Shown here one piece after another: positions 17,372 to 28,287 of a DNA stretch of 64,000 nucleotides. Made by a program: the position numbers and the translations under genes. This DNA is from Alphaproteobacteria bacterium UBA3612 (lineage in GTDB: Bacteria; Pseudomonadota; Alphaproteobacteria; Sphingomonadales; Sphingomonadaceae), in contig DFLT01000008.1 of NCBI GenBank assembly GCA_002375465.1, positions 1-64,000 on the forward strand, written 5' to 3'. Under the pieces are notes generated by a model. The model did no database searches, was not told the origin of the DNA, and saw nothing but the letters and a program-made list of their open reading frames with translations. Position 1 is the stretch's first letter, and the number at the start of each line of letters is the position of its first letter.

Positions 17372-17865
17372 TAGATAACCTGCGTTATGTTTCTCTCGAT
17401 TTTACGCAAAGTCTGCTGCAGGCTTTTCAACTCGTCTGCCGGCAGTGTCTCAAAGGCAATCTTCTGGTGGCGAAAGGCCGTCGGTACGATTTCGTTGAAG
17501 GTGTTGGCACCCTGCGTGGTCAACTGCACCTGCACGACCCGGGAGTCTTCGTCGCAAGTGTGCCGCGTCACAATGCCATCCCGCTCCAACTGCGCCACCA
17601 CGCGGCTGACCGTGGGCTGTTCCATCAAGGTGTGTTCAATGATCTGTGACAGCGTCAACCGACCATAGGAACGCAGAACGCTCATGATCCGCCACTGCGA
17701 AAGGTTCACGCCTGTCAGCTTCAGTCGCTTGTGAAGCCTTTGATTCAAAAGGTTCGTCACCTTGTAAAGCTGGTAGGGAAGGTACTTCGCGATCCAGCCA
17801 TTTCCCGCTTCGAGATCTTCCGCGGGCGGGCGCTGGTCCGCGCCATCTTCACTCACTTCATCCAC
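17371..17865 (-). CDS. MarR-family transcriptional regulator, island 1
   Basis: This winged-helix repressor has about 164 residues from the chosen GTG start at 17865. The frame opens further upstream (to 17943), but AAGGAG lies nine bases before this GTG and the extra residues would overlap the likely operator. The core is LSQWRIMSVLRSYGRLTLSQI, a recognition helix in MEQPTVSRVVAQLERDG, and the wing in EDSRVVQVQLTTQG. It is divergent from the NSS transporter and co-transcribed with the VOC gene. The geometry is classic for a MarR protein controlling itself and its neighbour, with a catabolic intermediate or aromatic acid as the effector. Its likely binding site is at 17930-17945. Confidence 0.9.
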   Translation of the reverse strand: MDEVSEDGADQRPPAEDLEAGNGWIAKYLPYQLYKVTNLLNQRLHKRLKLTGVNLSQWRIMSVLRSYGRLTLSQIIEHTLMEQPTVSRVVAQLERDGIVTRHTCDEDSRVVQVQLTTQGANTFNEIVPTAFRHQKIAFETLPADELKSLQQTLRKIERNITQVI

Positions 17866-17929
17866 GTGGTTACGCTCCTTCCCCGGCCTGCCGCCGGTTT
17901 GATAGACACGGCTTGCCACATACACAAGT

Positions 17930-17945
17930 ATATGCAAATACATAT
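17930..17945 (+). promoter_or_regulatory. Candidate MarR operator between MarR and NSS genes
   Basis: ATATGCAAATACATAT is an imperfect 16-bp palindrome (ATATGYAW / WTRCATAT). It lies 65-80 bp upstream of the MarR start and 21-36 bp upstream of the NSS transporter start, the normal site for autoregulation. Similar sequences occur upstream of the amidohydrolase operon and the CDGSH/cupin gene. Confidence 0.5.
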
Positions 17946-17965
17946 GATGTTAGGGAGGGGTTGGC

Positions 17966-19360
17966 ATGGCCGATTTTAGTGACGAGCAGAGTTCAACATC
18001 CTCGCAAACCGGGGAGGTTTGGACCTCGAAATGGGGATTCGTTCTGGCAACCGCTGCGGCCGCCATCGGCCTCGGCAGCCTGTGGCGATTCCCCTATGTC
18101 GCGGGCGTCAACGGCGGCGGCGCCTTCGTCCTCATCTATACAGCCTTTGTCATCGCCCTCTGCGTACCCGTGATGATCGCGGAAATGGTCATGGGAAAAC
18201 GCGGCCATGGCAGCGTCGTGGCAACCATGAAGCGGCTGGTCAGATCGGAAAATGCCTCCCCCGCCTGGCGTGTCGTCGGGTGGCTCAGCATTGCGGTCCC
18301 CTTCTTCGGGCTCAGCTATTACAGCGTCGTTGCGGGCTGGTGCGTGGACTATGCCCGAGAGGCGCTGCTGAACGGCTTTTCCGGTGCGGACGCCGACAGT
18401 TCGCGCCTGTTGTTCGAGGCGCTGATCGCCGGCGCGGTCCGTCAGTCGTTCATCCAGTTCGCCTTCATCTTCTGCGTAGCAACGGTGGTCGCGATCGGTG
18501 TTCAGCGCGGCATCGAGGTGATTTCGCGGATCAAGATGGTCTCGCTGGCCGTGGTGCTGGTCGGTCTGGTGATCTATAACCAGATCACCTTTGGTCTGGG
18601 GGACGGCATCGTCTTTCTGTTGCGGCCCAGTTTCGAGGCGGTGACGGGGGCAAGCGTCCTGACCGCATTCGGCCAAGCGCTCTTTTCCATGGCGATCGGC
18701 GCCGGCGTGCTGATGACCTACAGCGCTTATTTGCCGCGGGGGGTCTCAATCGGGCAGTCGGCTGGGATCGTTTCCATATCCGTTATCGTGGTGGCGATGC
18801 TCGCAGGTCTCGCGATCTTCCCCATCGTGCTTGCCAGCGGTCTGGGTCTCGCAGAGGGGCCGAACCTGATCTTCGTCACCCTGCCGGTCGCCTTTGGCGA
18901 CATGCCGGCGGGCCGATTGGTCAGTGTCGCGTTTTTCGCCCTTATTTCTCTTGGCGCCTTTACCACCGCCGTCGGCATGCTGGAGCCGGTGGTTGCCTGG
19001 CTGAGGGAACTGACGGGGTGGACGCGCACGACGGTCGCCTATGCCACGGCGCTTGCCGTATGGCTCGTCGGCTTGCCGTCACTGCTCTCCTTCGGGCCGC
19101 TTGCCAATGTGCATCCGCTGGCGATGGTCCCGGGCTTCGAGGGCAAGACCTTCTTCGACGCCCTAGATTTCGGAATTGCCGAGATATTGTTGCCGGTCAA
19201 TGCGTTGCTGATCGCCCTGTTCGCCGGATGGGCCATGCGCTCCCTCGGGCGAGCCAGCAGCGAGTTTTCGCCCACCGGTTTCCGTTTCTGGCACATTTCG
19301 ATCCGTTACGTCGTCCCTGCCGCCATTCTCATCCTGCTGCTGGATAGCGTCATCAGGTGA
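17966..19360 (+). CDS. NSS-family sodium-dependent symporter
   Basis: This 464-residue inner-membrane protein has about eleven to twelve hydrophobic helices. The neurotransmitter:sodium symporter signature is in helix 1: AIGLGSLWRFPYVAGVNGGG, with the unwound region that binds sodium and substrate. Bacterial members (LeuT, MhsT, TnaT) carry hydrophobic or aromatic amino acids. It is therefore the likely importer of the amino acid released in the periplasm by the island 1 amidohydrolases. GGGAGGGG precedes the ATG. It starts a plus-strand pair with the class V PLP enzyme, 54 bp downstream, and is divergent from the MarR gene. Confidence 0.9.
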   Translation: MADFSDEQSSTSSQTGEVWTSKWGFVLATAAAAIGLGSLWRFPYVAGVNGGGAFVLIYTAFVIALCVPVMIAEMVMGKRGHGSVVATMKRLVRSENASPAWRVVGWLSIAVPFFGLSYYSVVAGWCVDYAREALLNGFSGADADSSRLLFEALIAGAVRQSFIQFAFIFCVATVVAIGVQRGIEVISRIKMVSLAVVLVGLVIYNQITFGLGDGIVFLLRPSFEAVTGASVLTAFGQALFSMAIGAGVLMTYSAYLPRGVSIGQSAGIVSISVIVVAMLAGLAIFPIVLASGLGLAEGPNLIFVTLPVAFGDMPAGRLVSVAFFALISLGAFTTAVGMLEPVVAWLRELTGWTRTTVAYATALAVWLVGLPSLLSFGPLANVHPLAMVPGFEGKTFFDALDFGIAEILLPVNALLIALFAGWAMRSLGRASSEFSPTGFRFWHISIRYVVPAAILILLLDSVIR

Positions 19361-19414
19361 GGCCCTGACCGCATCAGGACGTGGCTACCATCCCATTTTC
19401 GGAGTTATGCATAT

Positions 19415-20605
19415 ATGTCAGACAGTTTCGACATTGCCGCCTTTCGCAGCAATTTCGCGTCTCTGCCGCGCCTGGCCTATCTCAATAGCGGCTCCTATGG
19501 CTTGCTCGCGGGATCGGTGCGCGACGCCTTCGACCAATATATGGCGACGCGTGTAGAGGTCGGAGCAGATTGGGGTGGCTGGGTCGGTGATCTGGAATCC
19601 GTGCGTGCCAAGCTCGCTAGGCTTTTGGCCGTCGACGCCGATGAAGTCGCCATAACCGGCTCGGCATCGTCCGGCCTCAATTCCTTTGCCGGCGCTCTCG
19701 ATTTCAGCGGCAAGCGCAACAAGGTCGTGGTATCGAACTTCGAATTCCCGACCAGCGCCCAGATCTGGCACGCCCAAGAGCGTGCCGGCGCGCGGATCGT
19801 CCACGTAAATGAAAGCGAAGAGGCGGTCATTCCGCTGGAACGGTTCGAGGCGGCAATCGACGGCGATACCGCGATCGTCGCCATTTCGCAGGTGTGCTAC
19901 CGGCATGGCGGGCGGATTCCGGACGACGATATTCGTGCAATCGCCGACATGGCCCACCGCAATGGTGCGTTGCTCGTGCTCGATTCCTATCAGATCGTCG
20001 GAACCACCCCGATCAGGCCAAGAGACCTGAACGTCGATTTATGTGTGGGCGGCATGCTCAAATATCTGCTGGGGACGGCCGGCATAGGTTTCATGTATGT
20101 CCGATCCGATCTGATCGGCGACCTTGTCCCGCGCGCAAGCGGCTGGTTCACGCAGGCGGACATAGAGGCGATGGACATTTTCGCTCACCGGCCGAGCCCG
20201 ACCGCGCGCCGCTTCGAGGGCGGCACTCCGCCCGTCCCCTCATGCGTGGCATCCGTGGCCGGTCTCTCGTTGATCGAGGACATAGGTTTGGAGGTAATAG
20301 GCGAGCAGGTCAGGAACGTAACGCGCTACACGCTTGAGCGTTTAAGGGACGCCGGCCTGCCATTTTCCAATCCCGATGCGGACGAGCGGCGCGGTCCGCT
20401 GATTTCCATTCCCTCTGTCGATGACGAAGCGCTGGTCACGGCACTGGCAAAGGAGAACGTCATCACCTCCTGCCGCGATGGCAGGCTGCGCGCAGGTTTT
20501 CATGCCTATAATGACGAGGCGGACGCGGACAGGTTCGTTGCCGCCCTTCAGGTAAGCCGCTCGCTTCTGGACTTGTCCCGCCAGGCGGGGCCGGGGCGCT
20601 TCTAG
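19415..20605 (+). CDS. Aminotransferase class V-fold PLP enzyme
   Basis: This 396-residue cytoplasmic PLP enzyme belongs to the class V (NifS/kynureninase-like) group. Conserved features are LAYLNSGSYG near the N-terminus, ITGSASSGLN in the PLP-phosphate region, VLDSYQIVGT with the PLP aspartate, and the Schiff-base lysine in GGMLKYLLGTAGIGF, followed by RRFEGGTPPVPS. Members include isopenicillin N epimerase-like proteins, cysteine desulfurase-like lyases and kynureninase-like hydrolases, so the reaction is uncertain. With the NSS importer it may act on the imported amino acid. CGGAG lies about 12 nt before the ATG. The gene is followed by a symmetrical stem-loop shared with the convergent CDGSH/cupin gene. 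Confidence 0.85.
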   Translation: MSDSFDIAAFRSNFASLPRLAYLNSGSYGLLAGSVRDAFDQYMATRVEVGADWGGWVGDLESVRAKLARLLAVDADEVAITGSASSGLNSFAGALDFSGKRNKVVVSNFEFPTSAQIWHAQERAGARIVHVNESEEAVIPLERFEAAIDGDTAIVAISQVCYRHGGRIPDDDIRAIADMAHRNGALLVLDSYQIVGTTPIRPRDLNVDLCVGGMLKYLLGTAGIGFMYVRSDLIGDLVPRASGWFTQADIEAMDIFAHRPSPTARRFEGGTPPVPSCVASVAGLSLIEDIGLEVIGEQVRNVTRYTLERLRDAGLPFSNPDADERRGPLISIPSVDDEALVTALAKENVITSCRDGRLRAGFHAYNDEADADRFVAALQVSRSLLDLSRQAGPGRF

Positions 20606-20606
20606 A

Positions 20607-20630
20607 AGGGGGGAGGCGCCGCTCCCCCCT
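20607..20630. terminator. Stem-loop between convergent genes
   Basis: AGGGGGGAG and CTCCCCCCT form a perfect 9-bp stem around the loop GCGCCG, between the stop codons of the PLP enzyme (+) and the CDGSH/cupin gene (-). There is no U-run, so it may be a Rho-aided or bidirectional terminator, or an end-protecting hairpin. Confidence 0.6.
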
Positions 20631-20638
20631 CGGAACGG

Positions 20639-21688
20639 TCAATAGTAATTGATCCCGGGGTTCGTGCCGGGATGGATGAACCCCACGACGTCCATTCCGT
20701 CCTCCGACAGGCTTTGAAGCGAATGGACGTGCTTGCGGGGAAAGAAGATGACATCGCCCGCGCGCACCTGGGCACGGCGCGTCTCGTTCCAGATCATGCC
20801 GTGGCCTGAAACAATGATCAGTGCCTCCTCGTAAAGATGACGATGCATCTTGGCGCGGGATTTTGGGATATGGCCGATGAACTGCGCGGAATTCGTCAGG
20901 CCGTCCGTATCGTCCAGCAGCACCTGAAAATAGCGTGGCCCCATTTCGGTACGGGCGCCCTCATCGATCAGACCCATTCGTTCCGGCTGTGCGTCATGAA
21001 AGGCGGCTTGTTCCTGCACGATGCGAAGAGAATCCGCTGCCGGGCACACCGAAATATAGCAGACAAGGTTTTCACCTTCCAAAGCAAACGTCTCGTCAGC
21101 AAGGACGAAGGCGCCGCTCATCTGCGACAGCGCAAAGCGTTCGCCGCCGATAATGATCCGGCCTTCACCTTTGGCGACCCAAATGACGACCTCTCCGTCC
21201 GCGCCGAACATGGGCGACTGGCCCCGGTCCAGCTCCAGATAGAATTGCGACTGGTGGCGTGACCCCAGATCGGGTGTCACCAGCGCGCTGATCCGACAGT
21301 CAGGCGATAGGTCAGTCAGGGACTTGCCCGGACTGACCACATAGCAATCGCCGTCCAGACGCGCGAAGCCTTCGCGGTCTGGACTGACCAGGGCAACAGC
21401 CTGATCCTCCCCTCGATCACCCTCATCCGTATAACCCCCGGCAAGATTGCTGTGGGCGCCGTCGCAGAAAGGCGGTGTCGATGTCTGCTTGCATCCGCAG
21501 AAAAGAACTTCTTCATCCGCCTTCGCCCGATAGAGAACGGGCAAAAAGCCAGTGCCTATATGTGATTTGCCATCGCAATAGGGCTGCGTCGCCGACTTCC
21601 CGCAGGCACACCAAAGAGAGCGTTGGCCCGCGCGGAGCTCGCAATAAAATGGCTGATCGGCAGCTACCAGCCCCTTTCCATCCTGCAT
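20639..21688 (-). CDS. Fusion of two CDGSH iron-sulfur motifs with cupin domains
   Basis: This 349-residue protein has an unusual build. The first 85 residues hold two CDGSH-type motifs, CACGKSATQPYCDGKSH and CGCKQTSTPPFCDGAH, each with the three-cysteine one-histidine ligand set for a [2Fe-2S] cluster. The rest is a bicupin: a first degenerate cupin (about 130-225) and a second one (about 255-345) with HRHLYEEALIIVSGHG and FPRKHVHSLQS supplying the metal histidines and glutamate. A redox or iron-sensing oxygenase is plausible, since the cupin could bind iron and the clusters feed electrons or sense stress, but this is inference. A candidate MarR operator lies about 40 bp upstream, which ties it to island 1. 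Confidence 0.85.
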   Translation of the reverse strand: MQDGKGLVAADQPFYCELRAGQRSLWCACGKSATQPYCDGKSHIGTGFLPVLYRAKADEEVLFCGCKQTSTPPFCDGAHSNLAGGYTDEGDRGEDQAVALVSPDREGFARLDGDCYVVSPGKSLTDLSPDCRISALVTPDLGSRHQSQFYLELDRGQSPMFGADGEVVIWVAKGEGRIIIGGERFALSQMSGAFVLADETFALEGENLVCYISVCPAADSLRIVQEQAAFHDAQPERMGLIDEGARTEMGPRYFQVLLDDTDGLTNSAQFIGHIPKSRAKMHRHLYEEALIIVSGHGMIWNETRRAQVRAGDVIFFPRKHVHSLQSLSEDGMDVVGFIHPGTNPGINYY

Positions 21689-21726
21689 GACTTGTCCTCA
21701 TCTCTGCAATTTCGAGGACACTTAAC

Positions 21727-21742
21727 ATATGCAATTAAATAT
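21727..21742 (+). promoter_or_regulatory. Candidate MarR operator (island 1 motif) at CDGSH/cupin gene
   Basis: ATATGCAATTAAATAT matches the MarR/NSS box; read on the minus strand, ATTTAATTGCATAT agrees with ATGTATTTGCATAT at 12 of 14 positions. It lies 39-54 bp upstream of the CDGSH/cupin start, nearly the same distance as the box at the amidohydrolase operon. Confidence 0.45.
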
Positions 21743-21834
21743 ATATAGGAATATCCAATGAGGGTGGAAGCTGTGTGGCGGATGCCAGGATGGCCCGAAA
21801 GACGGCATCCAACCTGGCTGTTCCGCAGTGTTAT

Positions 21835-22260
21835 CTATAGCATCACCATCTTCAGGATAGCGGCAAACATGCCAAATCCCGTCAGGGCGATGGGGAGCGG
21901 CAGAATTTGCCATGCAGCTTCCCGAACCGACAGAAGGCCACTTCCCGTTTCGACAGGAGCTTTCGCCACCCGGTCGAGCGATTCGCGACCTATCGGCGAC
22001 ATCAGGCCACCGCCGAAATAGCCCACCAGGCAGATCAGGCAGATGGCAAAAACAAGCGGCATGGGGGCGGCTGTCATTGCAGGAATACTGAGCATCAGGA
22101 GGAGGACGGCAAAGGAACCAGCGAAAACCCACAGGATCGGCGCCGGTACGCCGGACGGCGGGCGGTTGTGACCCACACCGATGATAGCGGGTTCGATCTG
22201 CCTCCTGCTCCTTGCGACTGCCGGGCTGGCTTGCCGTTCAGGCTTGGTGTCGATGATCAT
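21835..22260 (-). CDS. Small three-helix membrane protein, FNR-box controlled
   Basis: I do not recognise this 141-residue protein. It has a charged cytoplasmic N-terminus (about 1-38) and three hydrophobic stretches, beginning APILWVFAGSFAVLLLML, PLVFAICLICLVGYFGGG and ILPLPIALTGFGMFAAIL. The ATG at 22260 has a clean AGGAG ribosome site. It is divergent from the FNR-type regulator, and the FNR box at 22333-22346 is centred about 80 bp upstream of its start. That is the right place for activation from a site near -41. A role in microaerobic respiration or the envelope is inferred from this alone. Confidence 0.75.
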   Translation of the reverse strand: MIIDTKPERQASPAVARSRRQIEPAIIGVGHNRPPSGVPAPILWVFAGSFAVLLLMLSIPAMTAAPMPLVFAICLICLVGYFGGGLMSPIGRESLDRVAKAPVETGSGLLSVREAAWQILPLPIALTGFGMFAAILKMVML

Positions 22261-22332
22261 GTTCGTCTCCTGTGGCTAAGCGGCGATGTGCCGTCTCGTT
22301 CGCCTGTGATAGATGGCGGAGGGAGAGCGAGT

Positions 22333-22346
22333 TTGACTGACATCAA
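22333..22346. promoter_or_regulatory. FNR/FixK-type box between fnr and membrane-protein gene
   Basis: TTGACTGACATCAA matches the FNR consensus TTGAT-N4-ATCAA at nine of ten positions, with an extra T/A pair outside. It lies only 12 bp before the regulator's ATG, where it could repress that gene, and about 73 bp from the start of the divergent membrane-protein gene, where it would activate. Confidence 0.75.
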
Positions 22347-22358
22347 ATTTGCGCGAGA

Positions 22359-23066
22359 ATGATGGGTGTGATGGAAAAAGCTTCGGCATGCACAGGCTGC
22401 GATGTTCGAACCCAGGCGATTTGCCATGTTCTGGGCGGGGACGCGCTTGCGCGTTTTGCTGACAGCGGCCGTCGTCGAAGCGTGCGCAAGGGCGAAACGG
22501 TGATGTGGCAAGGGGACCAGGACGGCGCTTGTGCGACCCTGACGCGCGGGGCGCTCAAGATGGTCGTCGTTAATGAGGAAGGCGACGAACGCATCGTCGG
22601 AACCGTCTATCCCGCCGACTTCGTAGGATCGCCGTTCCAGTCTGCCTCAACAGTGCAGGTAACTGCGCTGACGGACAGCGAGCTCTGTATCTTCTCACGC
22701 GCCGCCTTCGCCGAGGCGCTCCAGCAAAATCGACCTTTGGAGCGGGAATTACTACGCCGAACCATGGCTGATCTGGAGCGCACACGGCTAGACGACAGTC
22801 GAATGGCCAGTCTGGGAGCGCGTGCCCGCGTGGCGGCCTTGTTGGCCGACTTGGCGGGACGCGCCCGCCCAGGTTGCGCGATAGACCCAGACGGCTGGTT
22901 GAACCTGCCGCTGACGCGAGGTGAGATGGCAGCCATGCTCGACCTGCGCATCGAAACTGTCAGCCGCGAAATAACCGCATTGGAATCCGATGGCATAATC
23001 CAGCGGCGCGGAAGATCAGGGCTGAACGTTATCGACACGAGGCGCCTGCAGGAAGCCGCATCCTGA
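22359..23066 (+). CDS. Crp/Fnr-family oxygen regulator, FnrN/FixK type
   Basis: This 235-residue regulator has an N-terminal cysteine cluster C11-x2-C14-x7-C22, as in FnrN proteins, plus C110 in DSELCIF at the place of E. coli FNR C122. All four ligands of an oxygen-labile [4Fe-4S] cluster are therefore present. A cyclic-nucleotide-fold domain and a dimerisation helix lead to a winged helix with the recognition segment RIETVSREI, carrying the E..SR pattern that reads TTGAT half-sites. It should activate microaerobic genes when oxygen is low. Three closely spaced in-frame ATGs (22359, 22362, 22371) make the exact start uncertain. FNR boxes lie just upstream and in front of the next gene. Confidence 0.9.
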   Translation: MMGVMEKASACTGCDVRTQAICHVLGGDALARFADSGRRRSVRKGETVMWQGDQDGACATLTRGALKMVVVNEEGDERIVGTVYPADFVGSPFQSASTVQVTALTDSELCIFSRAAFAEALQQNRPLERELLRRTMADLERTRLDDSRMASLGARARVAALLADLAGRARPGCAIDPDGWLNLPLTRGEMAAMLDLRIETVSREITALESDGIIQRRGRSGLNVIDTRRLQEAAS

Positions 23067-23107
23067 CCGCGCCTACCGAATGCCGACGGCGCGCTTGTTC
23101 TGCCAAT

Positions 23108-23121
23108 TTGATTTGCGTCAA
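23108..23121. promoter_or_regulatory. FNR/FixK-type box upstream of universal stress protein
   Basis: TTGATTTGCGTCAA matches TTGAT-N4-ATCAA at nine of ten positions. Its centre is about 88 bp upstream of the stress-protein ATG, which fits class II activation with a leader of about 45 nt. Confidence 0.8.
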
Positions 23122-23202
23122 ACAATAACCTCCTTCGCCGTTGCACACTGCTTTTCGGGCTCCGCACCTATGCGGAGCGGAGCGGATCGGAAGGAAATGT
23201 CG

Positions 23203-24021
23203 ATGAAAAGCATCTTGCTGCACATGAACGAAGACGGCGCGCAATCCTCCCGGATGGAGGCCGCACTGGCGATCAGCCGGACCTTGGGCGCTCATCTTAC
23301 GTGCTGTCACTCCATTTCATTGTCGGCGCTGGTCGTGGACGCTTATCCGATCGGCGTTTGGACCGGTTATCCCACGGACGAGCTGCGCAAGCAGTCGGAG
23401 GCGTCATGGCAGGCATTCCGCGACAAGTGGGAAGCGAAGCTGGCCAAGGAGGATGTCCCATGGACATGGTGCCGTCTGCACGTTGGCGCGCCGCAAGGAT
23501 TGAGACGAAAGGCGCTGCTCGCGGATCTGACGGTCGTCAGCCTTACTGACGAGGATTGCGGTCCGCTTAGCAGCAAGCGGTTTCTTGGCGAGGCTGTCGC
23601 CGGAATCAGCGGCCCGGTGCTTGGCATCCCGGCCGGGCATGATCGCTTTGAGCCGAATGGTCAGGTTCTGGTTGCATGGGACGGGACGGAAGAGTCGGCG
23701 CGCGCGCTGAGGGCGAGCGTTCCCTTGTTGAAGCATGCGGAGAATGTGCTCCTTGTCACGGCGGGAGAGCAAGACAGCGGGCGCGAGGATCTTCGATCAG
23801 CCGCCGCCTATCTCGGTCATCACGGCCTTGAGGTCGAAATCGACGAATTGGTGATAAAGGGATCGGATTCGGCCACGATCCTCGACGCTGCGAAAGGCGT
23901 GGATGCCGACCTGATCGTGATGGGTGCCTATGGACGGTCCCGAATGGCCGAGATGGTTCTGGGCGGTGTTACGCAGCACCTGCTTACCCAGCGCAAATTT
24001 CCGGTCCTGTTCAATCATTAG
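23203..24021 (+). CDS. Tandem universal stress protein
   Basis: This 272-residue protein has two UspA-like halves. The N-terminal half begins KSILLHMNEDG and looks degenerate for nucleotide binding. The C-terminal half has the ATP-binding signature GAYGRSRMAEMVLGGVTQ. The frame is open from 23080, but GGAAGG eight bases before the ATG at 23203 and the family N-terminus support the shorter form. Tandem Usp proteins are common in FNR/FixK regulons, where they help survival under low oxygen or energy stress. The perfect-spacing FNR box upstream and the fnr gene next door support that assignment. Confidence 0.88.
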   Translation: MKSILLHMNEDGAQSSRMEAALAISRTLGAHLTCCHSISLSALVVDAYPIGVWTGYPTDELRKQSEASWQAFRDKWEAKLAKEDVPWTWCRLHVGAPQGLRRKALLADLTVVSLTDEDCGPLSSKRFLGEAVAGISGPVLGIPAGHDRFEPNGQVLVAWDGTEESARALRASVPLLKHAENVLLVTAGEQDSGREDLRSAAAYLGHHGLEVEIDELVIKGSDSATILDAAKGVDADLIVMGAYGRSRMAEMVLGGVTQHLLTQRKFPVLFNH

Positions 24022-24153
24022 CGTAACGCGGGCTCTTGGCGGTCCCGCGCCGGCGCGAGAACGCAAGCCCCGGTAGCGGACACCGGTAGCCACGGACTTG
24101 TCGCCGCCGACGGAACGGGGTCGCGATCCCCCCGTCGGCGGCATCCGTCGTTC

Positions 24154-25443
24154 TTAGCTGTTGCTGCCGTAACTGCGCATTTCCGCGCGACCGACTACGA
24201 AGTGATGCACCTCGTCCGGTCCGTCGACGATGCGGAGGGTGCGCTGCTTCGTGTACATATCGGCCAGGGGCGTCCACTGAGACAGGCCCGTGGCGCCATG
24301 CATCTGGATGGCCTGGTCGATGATCTCGCAAACCCGTTCGGGAACCATTGCCTTGGCGATGGAAATCCACACGCGCGCTTCCTTATTACCAAGCACGTCC
24401 ATCGCACGGGCGGCCTTCAGAACGATCAGACGCATCGCCTCTATGTCGATGCGGGCGCGGCTAACCACTTCCATATTCTTGCCAAGTTGAATGAGTGGCT
24501 TGCCAAAGGCTTCGCGGCTCATGCCCCTTTGCACCATTAGATCCAGCGCGATTTCGGCCTGGCCGATGGCGCGCATGCAGTGGTGGATACGCCCCGGCCC
24601 AAGACGCAGTTGCGAAATTTCGAATCCGCGACCTTCGCCCAGCAGGATATTCTCCTTCGGGACGCGCACATTCGTGAATTTGACGTGCATATGGCCGTGG
24701 GGGGCGTCGTCCTTTCCAAAGACGTTCATGCCCCCCAGAATTTCAACGCCAGGCGTGTCGATGGGCACGAGAATCTGCGACTGTTGCAGATGCGACGGTG
24801 CGTCGGGTGACGTTTTCACCATCGCAATCATGATCTTGCAGCGCGGGTCCCCGGCGCCCGATGTATAGTATTTCTCTCCGTTGATGACCCATTCGCCATT
24901 TTCCAGGACGGCGGACATGGAGATGTTCTTGGCATCGGAGGAGGGCAGGCCGGGTTCTGTCATGGCGAAGGCGGAGCGGATTTCGCCCGCCAGCAGGGGT
25001 TTTAGCCATTTTTCCTTTTGTGCGGGCGTACCGACGCGTTCCAGCACCTCCATATTGCCGGTGTCGGGCGCGGAGCAGTTCATGGTTTCGGACGCGAGCG
25101 AATTCTTTCCCAACTCGACGGCGATATAGGCGTAATCGAGGTTGGAGAGGCCTTCGCCGGTTTCTGCGTCGGGCAGGAAGAAGTTCCACAGACCCTGTTC
25201 CTTGGCCTTGTTCTTGGCGCCTTCCAGAAGCTCCAACTGGCCGGGGACATAGGACCAGCGGTCGGCGCGACCCTCGCCAAGCGCATGAAATTCAACGCTC
25301 ATCGGTTGTACGACATCGGCGATGAACGTGCGGACCTTCTCAAGGAGCGGCACCGCCTTTTCAGACATGCGCAGGTCATTGAGATCGTCGCGCGGATTGA
25401 GGCCGAAGCCGGTGCGGGACGTGTTTTTCGGGGTGCTGGTCAT
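24154..25443 (-). CDS. Acyl-CoA dehydrogenase, ACAD10/11-like
   Basis: This 429-residue flavoenzyme should oxidise an acyl-CoA to its 2-enoyl-CoA, passing electrons to ETF. Visible motifs are FAMTEPGLPSSDAKN in the middle beta domain, EKYYTSGAGDPRCKI, LGPGRIHHCMRAIGQAEIALDLM opening the C-terminal helical domain (cited in pieces: LGPGRIHHCMRAIG, AEIALDLM), and the terminal TLRIVDGPDEVHHFVVGRAE, which is typical of the ACAD10/11 branch that acts on long or 4-hydroxy acyl-CoAs. It stands alone, 140 bp downstream of the aconitase terminator on the same strand. Chain-length specificity cannot be read here. Confidence 0.9.
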   Translation of the reverse strand: MTSTPKNTSRTGFGLNPRDDLNDLRMSEKAVPLLEKVRTFIADVVQPMSVEFHALGEGRADRWSYVPGQLELLEGAKNKAKEQGLWNFFLPDAETGEGLSNLDYAYIAVELGKNSLASETMNCSAPDTGNMEVLERVGTPAQKEKWLKPLLAGEIRSAFAMTEPGLPSSDAKNISMSAVLENGEWVINGEKYYTSGAGDPRCKIMIAMVKTSPDAPSHLQQSQILVPIDTPGVEILGGMNVFGKDDAPHGHMHVKFTNVRVPKENILLGEGRGFEISQLRLGPGRIHHCMRAIGQAEIALDLMVQRGMSREAFGKPLIQLGKNMEVVSRARIDIEAMRLIVLKAARAMDVLGNKEARVWISIAKAMVPERVCEIIDQAIQMHGATGLSQWTPLADMYTKQRTLRIVDGPDEVHHFVVGRAEMRSYGSNS

Positions 25444-25535
25444 AGGGCTCTCTCCTCAAGGCTCCGTTCTCCTAACGCCTTATCACGGCGTGCAGGACCA
25501 TCCATAGCGTCAGGATGGGAGGGGAAAGCGGGCAC

Positions 25536-25569
25536 AAAAAAAGGGCGCGGCCACGCATGGCCGCGCCCC
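25536..25569 (-). terminator. Rho-independent terminator of acnA
   Basis: On the minus strand GGGCGCGGCCA pairs with TGGCCGCGCCC around a four-base loop (TGCG or equivalent) and is followed by seven T residues. It lies directly after the aconitase stop. Confidence 0.93.
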
Positions 25570-25585
25570 TGTTTCAGCGTCCCGA

Positions 25586-28273
<2,688 letters not shown>

Positions 28274-28287
28274 CAGATGTCTTTCGT

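Noticed and set aside
22385..22410. tRNA-like TTCGAAC element
   Set aside because: It lies inside the fnr coding frame and no cloverleaf can be drawn around it. No tRNA was found anywhere in the window.
24027..24052. CGCGGG/CCCGCG pair after the universal stress protein as a terminator
   Set aside because: The stem is short with an 11-base loop and no T-run, so it is expected by chance in GC-rich DNA.
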